64,000 nt of DNA from Phytophthora quininea (lineage: Eukaryota; Oomycota; Peronosporomycetes; Peronosporales; Peronosporaceae), in NCBI GenBank assembly GCA_011947345.1, contig JAAVTG010000620.1:372001-436000 (forward strand), written 5' to 3'. Positions 55,332-64,000 of the stretch are shown here, in pieces; position 1 is the first letter of the stretch, and each line of letters begins with the position of its first letter. A program made the translations under genes and the position numbers. The notes beneath the pieces are model-generated. The model did not search any database. It worked only from the letters and a program-made list of their open reading frames with translations, and had not been told where the DNA came from.

Positions 55332-56980
55332 ATGAGTTTTGAAGGCGACAGTGCTGGCAGTCGAGTGTCCCTGCGTGGTGTCGAGCGTATGGTCTCCGCC
55401 ACTGACGGCGTCTCCACCAAGATCGCCCACTCGATGCTCGTTCGGGGCGATGTGTCGACTCTGCTGCGCTTCCTTCCCACTGCGGTGATCCGCACGTTTA
55501 ACATGCACCCTCGGATGCGAGCGGTGCAGCTCCAAGACCAACTATTCGTGGCGGAGATCCAGCCGCATGTGACGGTCGACACCGTCAATGAGCTGCTGAA
55601 AGTTCGAACGCTGTCCCCTGCCGAGTACGCGGACGGATCCCCAACCAGTTGGCAAGCGTTCGTGGAAAAGGAGTGCAGCGTCGGCTTCGACCGGTTCTCT
55701 CAGCTGCCGTTCTACCTGGTCGTGTGGGTGGCTAAACGCAGAGGCACCGCCCGCCTCATGCTCTTCTCCGACCACTACATGTCGGACGGATGCTCAGGTA
55801 TGGTGGTGCTCAACTGCGTCCTCGAACAAGTGGCGAAACTCGCCAAAGAGCAGCCAGCCAAGACCCATCGGAGCAGAAGACCGAGCTCGATCGGCTTGTC
55901 CAGCCCGTCAAAGAGTTCCCATTGCGACCGTCACTCTACCGGATGTGGCTAGGCAAGATCACGTGGGCCAAGCCCTTGCTTAAAGGCACCAACGCGCTCT
56001 TCGGTCGTCGAATGTTCCGAGGCAACGCTCAGAAGTTCACTCCGCTCCTGGCTTCTCGCAACGACCAGCAGGACTTCGCGGTGCCTCCCGAAACCAACTC
56101 CACCAAAGCTCTATTTGCTGACGGCGAAGCGGATTGTATGCGCGAGGCGCTGGCCAGATGCAGAAAGGAGTGCGTGCCGTTCAACGGCGTCTTAGTTGTG
56201 CTGGTGCTGCTGGCATTCTACCGCGTTCGCAGTGGCAAAGAGCAGCGTGGACGATTCAACCCGTTCCGAATCGCCATGGACGTCGACTACAACATGCGTC
56301 TTCATGTCCAGCACCCGGCTGAAGAGACCCAAGTCGGTATGTTTGAAGCCACTGCTGACCTCGACTGGTTGGCCACCGAAGGCGTCGACATGTTGACGGC
56401 TCGCTTCTGGGACTTGGCTGGTCGTGCCGGTCGCGAGACCGTTGACAACCTCAAGAACACGATGAATATGGCAGTGCCGACCATCACGGCGGACCAGAAA
56501 CTCAATGCCCATATCTGCCCGTCGTTCCTGAAGAACGTGCGAGTGGCTCACTCGATCACTGCTGATGTTGCGGTCGCTGACGTCGGTCAGTATCCGCACG
56601 AGATGCAGCACTCGCTGACGACGAAATCCGAAGTCGACAGTCGTCGAGGATTGCTGTCGTACAAGAAGAGTCGGTTCTCGCTAGCGTTGTCTGATGTGGG
56701 TGGCGACTCGCTGCACTCTGGCCGTGGAGAGAAAGCGCCGATCCCGCGAAACGTGCTGACCGTCGAGAGCTTGCACGTGTTCAAGGCTCTTCCTCATCTG
56801 GCGCCGTCGGCGACGATTTTCGTGTCGTCGACGAACGGATTCAACTACTCGATGGCACACAAGGTGGAGGAAGCAGTCGGCGACGCATTGTTTGCTGCAC
56901 TCGTCGTGCTCTGCGAGAGTGTTGGCAGCATCGGACCCGACGAAAACCTCGGCGATGTCCTACTACGCTTAGACGAGTAA
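55332..56980 (+). CDS. HxxxDG acyltransferase (condensation/alcohol acetyltransferase superfamily), copy 1
   Basis: About 549 residues with one base restored near 55866. The catalytic motif is SDHYMSDGCSG: the HxxxDG of CoA-dependent acyltransferases and NRPS condensation domains, at the expected position about 155 residues in. The N-terminal half includes GVSTKIAHSMLVRGD and QLPFYLVVWV. The C-terminal half has a FNPFRIAMDVDYNMR region like the DFGWG-side channel, but the DFGWG motif itself is not evident. No signal peptide or TM. It probably esterifies an alcohol or amine acceptor; the substrate is unknown. A paralogue lies at 63180, beyond the palindrome. Confidence 0.75.
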
Positions 56981-57091
56981 ATCAGCACAGCAAAAGCTCG
57001 ATTCTACAAACAGATAACAGCGTGACGTGCCCTCGGCTCGCCGAGGGGTCTGGTCTACTTGTGAGAGTATAAAGAGAAAGTGAATTGAATG

Positions 57092-57300
57092 TTAGTTGTT
57101 GGCTGCTGAAAGAAAAGTGGCATTGTACCAATCTGTCTTGCTACAACCGTCGGTAGCATCCTTATCAGCATCGGCACTGCGGCAGGTTTGACAAGCGAAT
57201 TCATTCACACACTTATCGAACCTAATTACGCCTTCTACATCCGGGCATTTGACACCACGTACTTGATACCACCGATCCACTTCATTCGTTCAAACTGAAG
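57092..57300 (-). pseudogene. Cys-rich tail next to left copy of secreted gene A
   Basis: Read on the minus strand, the frame VDRWYQVRGVKCPDVEG continues to FDKCVNEFACQTC and GCSKTDWYNATF, ending at a stop at 57092. It holds six cysteines. It begins in the sequence that ends secreted gene A but in another frame, and it lies partly outside the palindrome arm. In the right arm the equivalent frame stops within about ten codons. It could be an original C-terminus of gene A cut off by a frameshift, or a separate exon. No start codon supports it as an independent gene. Confidence 0.35.
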
Positions 57301-57637
57301 CGCTTGACGTTCTTGCGGAGTCTGGGTTTTCCTTTGGGACCGCGAGGTGCCTCCGGTCGTACAGGAAGAGGAATGCCAACCGCGAATCCAGCCGAGCCGT
57401 CCGACGAGTGTGATGGAGTTTCGGCATTGGACGAGTCTCGAGGGTGTGGCCACTGCGGAGGTCCGTGTTCGTGGGGCTTGAGTCGCGGCGGGAAGTCGTT
57501 GTCCTTGTGTCCGTGTCGGACGACCCCGCGAGGTGGTCGCCGCTTCCTGATGCCGACCCGGCCAGGTTGTGCGATTGCACCGGCATGGCCGCTGCTACAA
57601 GAGCTGCCACCCAGAAAGTGCTCTGGAAAAGCTTCAT
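57282..57637 (-). CDS. Small secreted protein A, left copy (frame broken)
   Basis: Signal peptide MKLFQSTFWVAALVAAAMPVQS, then a His/Pro/Ser-rich mature part. After SGSGDHLAG the frame is broken: the left copy has four C in GACCCCGCG where the right copy (62459-62815) has the five complementary G that keep it open. Restored, it would be 118 residues with a basic C-terminus, as in the right copy. An initiator lies upstream at 57682-57692. Nothing indicates its function. Confidence 0.65.
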
Positions 57638-57681
57638 CTTGCTTGGGTTTGTCGTTGCTTGGTGAAGTGCTTGCTTGCTTG

Positions 57682-57692
57682 TTGTGGAATGA
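57682..57692 (-). promoter_or_regulatory. Initiator of secreted gene A, left copy
   Basis: Minus-strand TCATTCCACAA is a perfect TCAYTYYNCAW, the same as in the right arm, about 50 nt before the ATG at 57637. Confidence 0.65.
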
Positions 57693-58061
57693 GAGAGGTT
57701 ATAGCGTTTGCCTTCCTTGTCCTGCTCGATCTGAAGGAGAGCTCGACTCGAACCATCCTGTCGTCCGATACGCCGCAGCTGCGCCGACGGGGAGTCTCAT
57801 AGTCACATTGTCCTCTCAACCTTATCACACCGCGAATGCCATCAAAAACCGCATCCAAACTGCAGCCGTCCTCCCGACCCAGAGTCCGAAGACGAGACGA
57901 TACCAGTTGCCATGCACAGTCCCAACGTCTTCGCCGAGCTGCGGTTAGTACTTCAGACTAAAGTTGCCGTCGGTCGGGGACGATCGACCCCGCCTACAGC
58001 ACAATCGAACAAGCCAAGAGCCAAGCAAGCAAAGCCAACACGCCACCAAAGTAAAACCACA

Positions 58062-58820
58062 ATGAAGATCCCGCGCCACCTGCTGCTGAGCGCTGCCCTG
58101 GTCGCAGTATTCCTGTCGACACAGTCAGCCGCGACGTCGGCCGAATCGCTTGATGTGGGCTACTCGGATTCAGGGTCGGGAAGTCTGGGCGACGGCTTCG
58201 AGCCGTGGTCAGCCAGTCGGGGGACAGTTTCGAGCCTGTGGAGGACGACGGTGAGAGCAAGGACAGCAGCGACTCGGACGACCTGTCCGATGATGATTTG
58301 GTGGTGCTGGTGCCGGTGACGTCTGACGGCGTGAGGCAATTGCGTGCCATGGCGGATACAGTTCCGGCCGCGGGTGCTCGACCGACATCGACGCCTCACG
58401 CGTCCACATCATCACAACCGCCGAAGCTTCCGGAGCGTAACGAGACGAAGGTGGCGCCCCCACACCGTTCACGGCACCAGCCAACGTCACAAACACGACC
58501 CACCCACTCACGGTGCCAACCAACCTTGCCAACTTCACATCGACACAACCCCGAGGCTCCCGGAGCGGAACGAATCGAAGTCGGTGCCCACTCCGCTGCC
58601 GATTGCGGCCAACTTCACAAACGCGACCCACCTCTCGACATCGACTCAACTGCCGAAACTTCCGGATCGCAACGAGACGAAGTCGACGCCTCCAACTTTT
58701 GCGACCCCCACCAATATCTCCATGCTGCCGGAGCAGAACGTTTCTCGCCCGAACTCGACGGCTGTAGCCCCACTTCCAGCGAACGGTGGCGACAAGTCGA
58801 GTCTGCGCGGAAAACTATGA
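58062..58820 (+). CDS. Secreted, repeat-containing, sequon-rich protein B, left copy (three frame breaks)
   Basis: Signal peptide MKIPRHLLLSAALVAVFLSTQS, then a Ser/Asp-rich acidic region (ESKDSSDSDDLSDDDL), then about four imperfect repeats centred on LP-(E/D)-RN-E-(T/S)-K: PKLPERNETK, PRLPERNESK, PKLPDRNETK and MLPEQNVSR. Each carries an N-glycosylation sequon, with further ones (NVT, NTT, NFT, NAT, NIS) between. This suggests a heavily glycosylated wall or extracellular protein. Breaks: after FEP (58212), after KVAPP (58459) and in the CAACCCCGAGG stretch (58550); the first two are shared with the right copy. The corrected length is 253 residues. Confidence 0.65.
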
Positions 58821-58949
58821 ACGCGTCGGTGAAGTAAAGCGAAGTGAAGTGTAAGTTTTGGTATAACAAGTTATATGGCAAATGATCAAACGTTGTTGAT
58901 ATTTATGCTTAGCGAAGTTCTGCTGGGGTGGATCATTCAGCCGCCCACG

Positions 58950-59378
58950 CTACCACTCGCAGACGTTGGCAACCCCATTGGTAATTGATGTGGACGTCTC
59001 CAGCACGGCGAAGGACGAGGTGGTGTTGTCCATTCCGAAGTTAGCAAAGTTGGATATCCCGCCGACACTTGTGCTCACCACGACGCTCTTTCCGGTGCAG
59101 TTGCTGTCCACGTAGAAGGCAATCTTCGCTTGCCCGTCGTTGAATGCCGTGCCCGTTGTCGGGAGGTCTATCCACCTGGCCGACGACGTGATGTCGTTCA
59201 GTGTCGAGCACGCGATGTCGTAGCAGACGTTTCCCGCTGCCACACCAATGATGCGGCGCAGCCGCTTGTAGTTGGCGCCCTGGTAGACCCGGAGCTCACC
59301 GTTCATCGCGACAGTGCGTTGGAAAGCGGTCATGAAAGCAATGAAGAAGAAAAGTGTCGACGCGACTCGAAGCTGCAT
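58950..59378 (-). CDS. Small secreted protein, possible beta/gamma-crystallin-like fold
   Basis: Intact 142-residue frame from the ATG at 59378, with a signal peptide (MQLRVASTLFFFIAFMTAFQRTVA). The mature protein has four Cys (NVCYDIACSTL, DSNCTGK, NVCEW), probably two disulfides. Strand-like segments with AKIAFYVDSNCTGKSVVV and NFGMDNTTSSFAVLE recall beta/gamma-crystallin-type secreted proteins (a Y/F-x-x-x-x-C-x-G then SSF pattern). An apoplastic effector or wall protein is possible. It lies alone in the palindrome spacer, so unlike its neighbours it is not duplicated here. Confidence 0.7.
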   Translation of the reverse strand: MQLRVASTLFFFIAFMTAFQRTVAMNGELRVYQGANYKRLRRIIGVAAGNVCYDIACSTLNDITSSARWIDLPTTGTAFNDGQAKIAFYVDSNCTGKSVVVSTSVGGISNFANFGMDNTTSSFAVLETSTSITNGVANVCEW

Positions 59379-59940
59379 CGCGTTTCTCGAGCTGTCGTTG
59401 AAGCACACCGGCGGTAGTTTGGAGAATGAAAATTCCTGAGGCCTGCTCGCCACTCCGGTGAAAGCCAAATTGCGTGGAAGTTCGGATCGTGTGTCTGGTA
59501 TGCGAGTTGGTAAGCAGCGATAATGGATGACGCTTTCATGTTTGACTCCAGCAAGCGTAAGGTGGTGATTGTCGGGCCAAACCGCATGCACGTACTACTC
59601 GAATCGATTAGACTACTTGATACTGGGTAGCATTACAGTTTTCGAAGAGATTGAGATTCATCGGTGCTTGAACGTACTGGCTGCGCGTGGAAGCCGGTGG
59701 CTGCGAAGATTAGTACACACGATGAAGTACTCGCTGGTGGTGGCAATGCTCTTCGCCAAGGCTATCCCCAAGTGTATAAGCATCGGCTGGTGCTACTGCT
59801 CTATCGCCCCGGTCGATCTTGTATCCACTTCCGCAGCACCACAATCGACAGCGCAGATAAAAATCCAGCCTTAGTTATTAGGCGGCCTGCGTCCAAGCAA
59901 AAAGCGTCTACGTTATCCGCACTCTGCTCTCCTGTTGACG
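59379..59940. other. Intergenic region in palindrome spacer
   Basis: About 560 bp between divergent genes. Apart from the initiator at 59415 nothing is recognised. Confidence 0.45.
59415..59430 (-). promoter_or_regulatory. Initiator of the small secreted protein gene
   Basis: Minus-strand TTTCATTCTCCAAACT: TCATTCTCCAAACT matches TCAYTYYNCAWTTT at 12 of 14 positions, about 49 nt before the ATG at 59378. Confidence 0.65.
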
Positions 59941-61196
59941 ATGTCGGACATTGACCAAGCAGAGGAAGTCGAACTGGCCGTCGTCAGCGAGTTTCTGGAC
60001 GAATGCAACCTCCGCTTGCACGAGGAAGAATCGGCCGAGCCAACTAATTGCGACGAGGAAGATGAACGCGAGCCTCCCCTGGTGGGTCTCACACCGCGAC
60101 TGAAGTTGAGACGGACGCTACCGTGAACGCAACCGCGGTTTCATCGGGCGAAGGCAGTGACGATGCTACTCAATGGTCGACGGATGTTCGACGAGTAATT
60201 CAACACGAGAAAGCAGCCCAACGGCGGAACCGGTATCGTAAGAAGCTCAGAAACGAGAAAGTCATGCTGTTAGCTCGGGCATCAGAGCTCTCGACCAAGT
60301 TAAGCACAATGAAAGCAGCAAAACTGCCGACGAAGAAGAGGAAGAGCCGGATGAGCTGGCAATGAGTGTATGGAGAGCTATCGCCACGAGGCAGATGGAG
60401 CTACGACAGCAAACTGAGAAGCAGAACGAGCGACTCAAGGCGGCGGTAGCGAACCGCTCAAAGCTAATCTACCAATTGAATGCACTTCTAGTGGCGAGTA
60501 ACCAGGCAGACACGCTCAGCTTTCACGAAATCATTGTTGACGAAGAAACGGGAGGTGACTTACTGCTGAAGGCCTTCGTGTGCGAACTCGATGCGCTCTA
60601 CACTCAGACCGCCGAGGTGTTTCGAGGTGTGGACATTTCCTCCCCGGCGACCTCCGGTCCGACCAAAAACACTCTCGTGGTGTCTACTATTTCGAACTTA
60701 CAGACGTCTCGGTCGTAGCGTTCGACTTCGAGGAAACGTCCCGCAGTTTGTCCTTGCTCGTGCTGGCAGACATGAAAGGGTGCTACTACAGAGCTGACAC
60801 AGACGACCCGGACAACACATCGGCTAGGAAGTATACGCTTCGCTACCGCTCAGACCCGATTTCGACCTCCGTTGCGGTGCGGCGATACCAAGAGGACAAT
60901 CGGATAGTGTTTGTGTGGCGAGGCCTGTTCGAAGGGCAGGGCGAGTTCCAAGACTATCAAGCTGACGTGACGGGTGGGCCGCAGCGCAGCCGATGGCTGA
61001 TGCTCAGCAGAAGGATACGACAGTGATAATATGCTACTTGCGTCTAGTGCCCATGAAGCTGGGTAGCGACGGTATGAGCGAGACGATCGCTGATCGATTT
61101 GCTAGAGTAATTCTGCAAGCAAAAGACAAAGAGTGCAAAGAGATGATGGAAATGCTGGAAAAGATGCTGCTCAATACAAGAACGAACGACGCCTGA
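59941..61196 (+). CDS. M96 mating-specific-like / bZIP-START family protein (four frame breaks)
   Basis: The start MSDIDQAEEVELAVVSEFLDE leads to a basic-helical segment (AAQRRNRYRKKLRNEKVMLL) resembling a bZIP basic region. Then WRAIATRQMELRQQTEKQNERL follows, a hallmark of the large oomycete family related to the P. infestans mating-specific protein M96. The C-terminal 200 residues have the START-like pattern seen in that family (LLLKAFVCELDALY, VYYFELTDVSVVAFDFEE). Four single-base losses near 60121, 60310, 60680 and 60990 break the frame; the corrected length is 419 residues. A nuclear regulator role is a guess from the basic region. Confidence 0.6.
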
Positions 61197-61281
61197 TGGA
61201 ACAAATCAATTACATCTAACACTTCACTACACAGCACTACACCACAGACAACACCACACACATTGTACTTCACCGACGCGT

Positions 61282-62035
61282 TCATAGTTTTCCGCGCAGA
61301 CTCGACTTGTCGCCACCGTTCGCTGGAAGTGGGGCTACAGCCGTCGAGTTCGGGCGAGAAACGTTCTGCTCCGGCAGCATGGAGATATTGGTGGGGGTCG
61401 CAAAGTTGGAGGCGTCGACTTCGTCTCGTTGCGATCCGGAAGTTTCGGCAGTTGAGTCGATGTCGAGAGGTGGGTCGCGTTTGTGAAGTTGGCCGCAATC
61501 GGCAGCGGAGTGGGCACCGACTTCGATTCGTTCCGCTCCGGGAGCCTCGGGGGTTGTGTCGATGTGAAGTTGGCGAGGTTGGTTGGCACCGTGAGTGGGT
61601 GGGTCGTGTTTGTGACGTTGGCTGGTGCCGTGAACGGTGTGGGGGCGCCACCTTCGTCTCGTTACGCTCCGGAAGCTTCGGCGGTTGTGATGATGTGGAC
61701 GCGTGAGGCGTCGATATCGGTCGAGCACCCGCGGCCGGAGCTGTATCCGCCATGGCACGCAAATGCCTCACGCCGTCAGACGTCACCGGCACCAGCACCA
61801 CCATCATCGGACAGATCGTCCGAGTCGCTGCTATCCTTGCTCTCACCGTCGTCCTCCACAGGCTCGAAACTGTCCCCCGACTGGCTGACCACGGCTCGAA
61901 GCTGTCGCCCAGACTTCCCGACCCTGAATCCGAGTAGCCCACATCGAGCGATTCGGCCGACGTCGCGGTTGACTGTGTCGACAGAAATACTGCGACCAGG
62001 GTAGCGCTCAGCAGCAGGTGGCGCGGGATCTTCAT
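61282..62035 (-). CDS. Secreted, repeat-containing, sequon-rich protein B, right copy
   Basis: Mirror copy of 58062-58820 with the same signal peptide, repeats and sequons. It lacks five bases of the acidic region (GATTT after GATGAT), so the frame entered after FEP returns to the N-terminal frame at LVPVTSDG. It shares the KVAPP break, keeps the CAACCCCCGAGG run open where the left copy is broken, and has its own loss in ACTTTGCG (left copy ACTTTTGCG). Corrected length is about 251 residues. Whether either copy is translated in full cannot be told from this sequence. Confidence 0.6.
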
Positions 62036-62403
62036 TGTGGTTTTACTTTGGTGGCGTGTTGGCTTTGCTTGCTTGGCTCTTGGCTTGTTCGATTGTGCTG
62101 TAGGCGGGGTCGATCGTCCCCGACCGACGGCAACTTTAGTCTGAAGTACTAACTGCAGCTCGGCGAAGACGTTGGGACTGTGCATGGCAACTGGTATCGT
62201 CTCGTCTTCGGACTCTGGGTCGGGAGGACGGCTGCAGTTTGGATGCGGTTTTTGATGGCGTTCGCGGTGTGATAAGGTTGAGAGGACAATGTGACTATGA
62301 GACTCCCCGTCGGCGCAGCTGCGGCGTGGCGGACGACAGGATGGTTCGAGTCGAGCTCTCCTTCAGATCGAGCAGGACAAGGAAGGCAAACGCTATAACA
62401 CTC

Positions 62404-62414
62404 TCATTCCACAA
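62404..62414 (+). promoter_or_regulatory. Initiator of secreted gene A, right copy
   Basis: TCATTCCACAA, identical to the left arm, 53 nt before the ATG at 62459. Confidence 0.65.
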
Positions 62415-62458
62415 CAAGCAAGCAAGCACTTCACCAAGCAACGACAAACCCAAGCAAG

Positions 62459-62815
62459 ATGAAGCTTTTCCAGAGCACTTTCTGGGTGGCAGCTCTTGTA
62501 GCAGCGGCCATGCCGGTGCAATCGCACAACCTGGCCTGGTCGGCATCAGGAAGCGGCGACCACCTCGCGGGGGTCGTCCGACACGGACACAAGGACAACG
62601 ACTTCCCGCCGCGACTCAAGCCCCACGAACACGGACCTCCGCAGTGGCCACACCCTCGAGACTCGTCCAATGCCGAAACTCCATCACACTCGTCGGACGG
62701 CTCGGCTGGATTCGCGGTTGGCATTCCTCTTCCTGTACGACCGGAGGCACCTCGCGGTCCCAAAGGAAAACCCAGACTCCGCAAGAACGTCAAGCGCTTC
62801 AGTTTGAACGAATGA
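62459..62815 (+). CDS. Small secreted protein A, right copy (intact)
   Basis: Intact 118-residue frame. After the signal peptide MKLFQSTFWVAALVAAAMPVQS the mature protein is hydrophilic and His/Pro/Ser-rich (VRHGHKDNDFPPRLKPHEHG, PQWPHPRDSS). It ends with a basic tail (GKPRLRKNVKRFSLNE) and has no cysteine. I recognise no family and no RXLR or LFLAK motif. The size, secretion signal and duplication would fit an effector or wall component, but there is no direct evidence of either. Confidence 0.7.
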   Translation: MKLFQSTFWVAALVAAAMPVQSHNLAWSASGSGDHLAGVVRHGHKDNDFPPRLKPHEHGPPQWPHPRDSSNAETPSHSSDGSAGFAVGIPLPVRPEAPRGPKGKPRLRKNVKRFSLNE

Positions 62816-62870
62816 AGTGGATCGGTGGTATCAAGTACGTGGTGTCAAATGCCCGGATGTAGAAGGCGTA

Positions 62871-63179
62871 ACTAAGTATTCGGTGTATGTGTGAATGAAT
62901 TCACTAGCAGTAACGTGTTGCCAGTCGTGTCGGTTGCAGTTGAATTGAGAACAGTGGTGGTAGTTCCTGGCTGCTATGCTTGCCACCGCAATTGCTCGAT
63001 ATTACTCGCTTAGCTTCTGGCTCGATAAGTTGTTGTTTGCTTCGATGTTTGTTTGAAGCATGCTACGACCGGATGTCGTCGGACAAGTGTGCGCTGCTTC
63101 CTAAAGTGACGACAAGTTGTCCTGGGGCATTGACACAATTATAAACCCAGCTCAGACCACACGAAGACCGTCACTCGGC
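62871..63179. other. Intergenic region
   Basis: About 310 bp between secreted gene A and the second acyltransferase. No gene is seen. TCACTCG at 63171 is a near-match to the initiator core, only about ten bases before the ATG. Confidence 0.45.
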
Positions 63180-64000
63180 ATGAATAACTCGCTTGTGATT
63201 GAGAATTATCGTCCGCAAGTGCAGCTTCGAGGCTTGGAGCGCATGCTCACTATGGTGGACGGGGTATCGACGAAAATTGTTCACTCGATGTTGGTGCGTG
63301 GCGACACGACCATTCTACTGCGCTTCCTGACGACAGCCGTGATGAACACGTTCAACAGTCATCCTCGAATGCGAGTTCTGCAGCTGAAGGACGGACCTTT
63401 CGTGGCCGAAGTCCATCCGCTACTAACTCGACACGAAGTCGCCGCACTCAATCTTGTTCGGCTTCGAGCCATCTCCTCCGCCGCGAGTGACGCTGATGAC
63501 ATGGCCACCGGATGGCAGCAGTATGCGGAAGACGAATGCAGCATCGGTTTCAATCGGTTCAATCAGCTCCCCTTCTTCCTGACGGTCTGGGTTGATGAAC
63601 GAGCTAGTCTTACTCGCTTGATGCTCTTCTCCGACCACTACATGTCCGACGGGTTTTCAGGGATGGTGGTTCTCCATGGCATCCTCGATCAAATTACGCT
63701 CTTGGCGAAACATCAACTCACCGCGCCACAGGAAGAACCGGAACCGGAGCAACCACCGCATCAAGTGGAAGAGTTCCCGTTGAGACCTTCGCTGTACAAA
63801 ATGTTGCTATCGAAAGTTGCTTGGACGAAGCTGGTTGTGAAAAGCGTCGTTAACTTCTCGGGCGGCAATCGTTTCGAGATCAAGCGCGAGACTTTAAGCC
63901 CATACTGCCGCCTCGTGCAGATCAGCACCAATTCCGAGCCCCACCAGCTACCAGCAGCACCACCGCGCTGTTTGCACAGGGCGACCCCGAATGCATGAGC
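63180..64000 (+). CDS. HxxxDG acyltransferase, copy 2 (cut by window end)
   Basis: Paralogue of 55332-56980, starting MNNSLVIENYRPQVQ. It shares GVSTKIVHSMLVRGD, QLPFFLTVWV and the catalytic SDHYMSDGFSG. One base is missing near 63896 (ACTTTAAGCC); after it the frame matches the paralogue again (SSTTALFAQGDPECM) up to the edge. The C-terminal half lies outside the window. Like copy 1 it has no signal peptide and an unknown acceptor. Confidence 0.72.

Larger units (their letters stand above)
57227..58836 (+). repeat. Left arm of a 5.6-kb near-perfect palindrome
   Basis: 1,610 bp, reverse complement of 61266-62870 (1,605 bp). The net difference is five bases, which is the size of one deletion in gene B. 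Scattered substitutions and one-base homopolymer differences occur. Identity decays just outside both ends, where a few more short matches continue. Confidence 0.9.
61266..62870 (-). repeat. Right arm of a 5.6-kb near-perfect palindrome
   Basis: Reverse complement of 57227-58836. The arm centres flank a 2.4-kb spacer with two unrelated genes. Gene order is mirrored: protein B on minus, then protein A on plus. Confidence 0.9.

Noticed and set aside
62239..62862. 207-codon frame overlapping secreted gene A, right copy
   Set aside because: The overlapping 118-codon frame has a signal peptide and an initiator directly upstream; the longer frame has neither and is Arg-rich and low-complexity.
57227..62870. 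CRISPR array or phage-like origin for the repeated region
   Set aside because: The repeats are two long arms carrying eukaryotic-style secreted genes with oomycete initiators; there are no regularly spaced short repeats.

Overview
The window looks like nuclear DNA of an oomycete, most likely Phytophthora or a close relative; I cannot name the species. Genes are dense on both strands, often with 60-300 bp between them. Introns are few and short (about 56-82 nt, GT..AG). Coding third positions are rich in G/C. Many genes have the oomycete initiator (core TCAYTYY, often followed by CAWTTT) 15-65 nt before the ATG. The gene content fits this: a eukaryotic DM10-domain flagellar protein, two proteasome lid subunits, eIF2-alpha, a bacterial-type xylose isomerase, a glucanase-inhibitor-like protease homologue, LtaS-like membrane proteins and an M96-like protein.

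Layout. 0-3 kb: xylose isomerase with one arm of a perfect 414-bp inverted repeat in its upstream region. 4-10 kb: secreted S33-type hydrolase, LtaS-like protein 1, catalytically dead trypsin homologue. 10-14 kb: three cN-III 5'-nucleotidase paralogues. 14-20 kb: Rpn12, chromodomain protein, NTF2-like protein, amino-acid transporter. 20-27 kb: LtaS-like proteins 2 and 3 around a multi-span membrane protein and a decayed LtaS-like fragment. 27-29 kb: a decayed pogo-type DNA transposon with intact ends. 29-45 kb: housekeeping block (DHHC acyltransferase, FAM136A, NCBP3, FANCL, IF-3, Rpn7, EFHC, two-pore channel, SLC12 transporter, eIF2-alpha, dCTP pyrophosphatase). 45-55 kb: FAR1-like factor, possible ATRIP, CotH-kinase-like protein, betaine aldehyde dehydrogenase, twin ABC ATPase, RanBP2-finger protein. 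55-64 kb: two paralogous HxxxDG acyltransferases around a 5.6-kb palindrome whose 1.6-kb arms each carry the same two secreted-protein genes.

Sequence quality governs how the window is read. About half the genes, including essential ones such as eIF2-alpha and Rpn7, have one or more reading-frame breaks. Nearly all are explained by one missing base, usually in or beside a homopolymer, and the gene length becomes a multiple of three once these are counted. I treat these as probable assembly errors and annotate across them. Coordinates of broken genes run from the first start codon to the last stop codon.

The genes do not form one pathway. The most interesting accessory content is the LtaS-like family (three copies plus a relic), the dead protease homologue, and the palindrome with its repeat-bearing, sequon-rich secreted protein.
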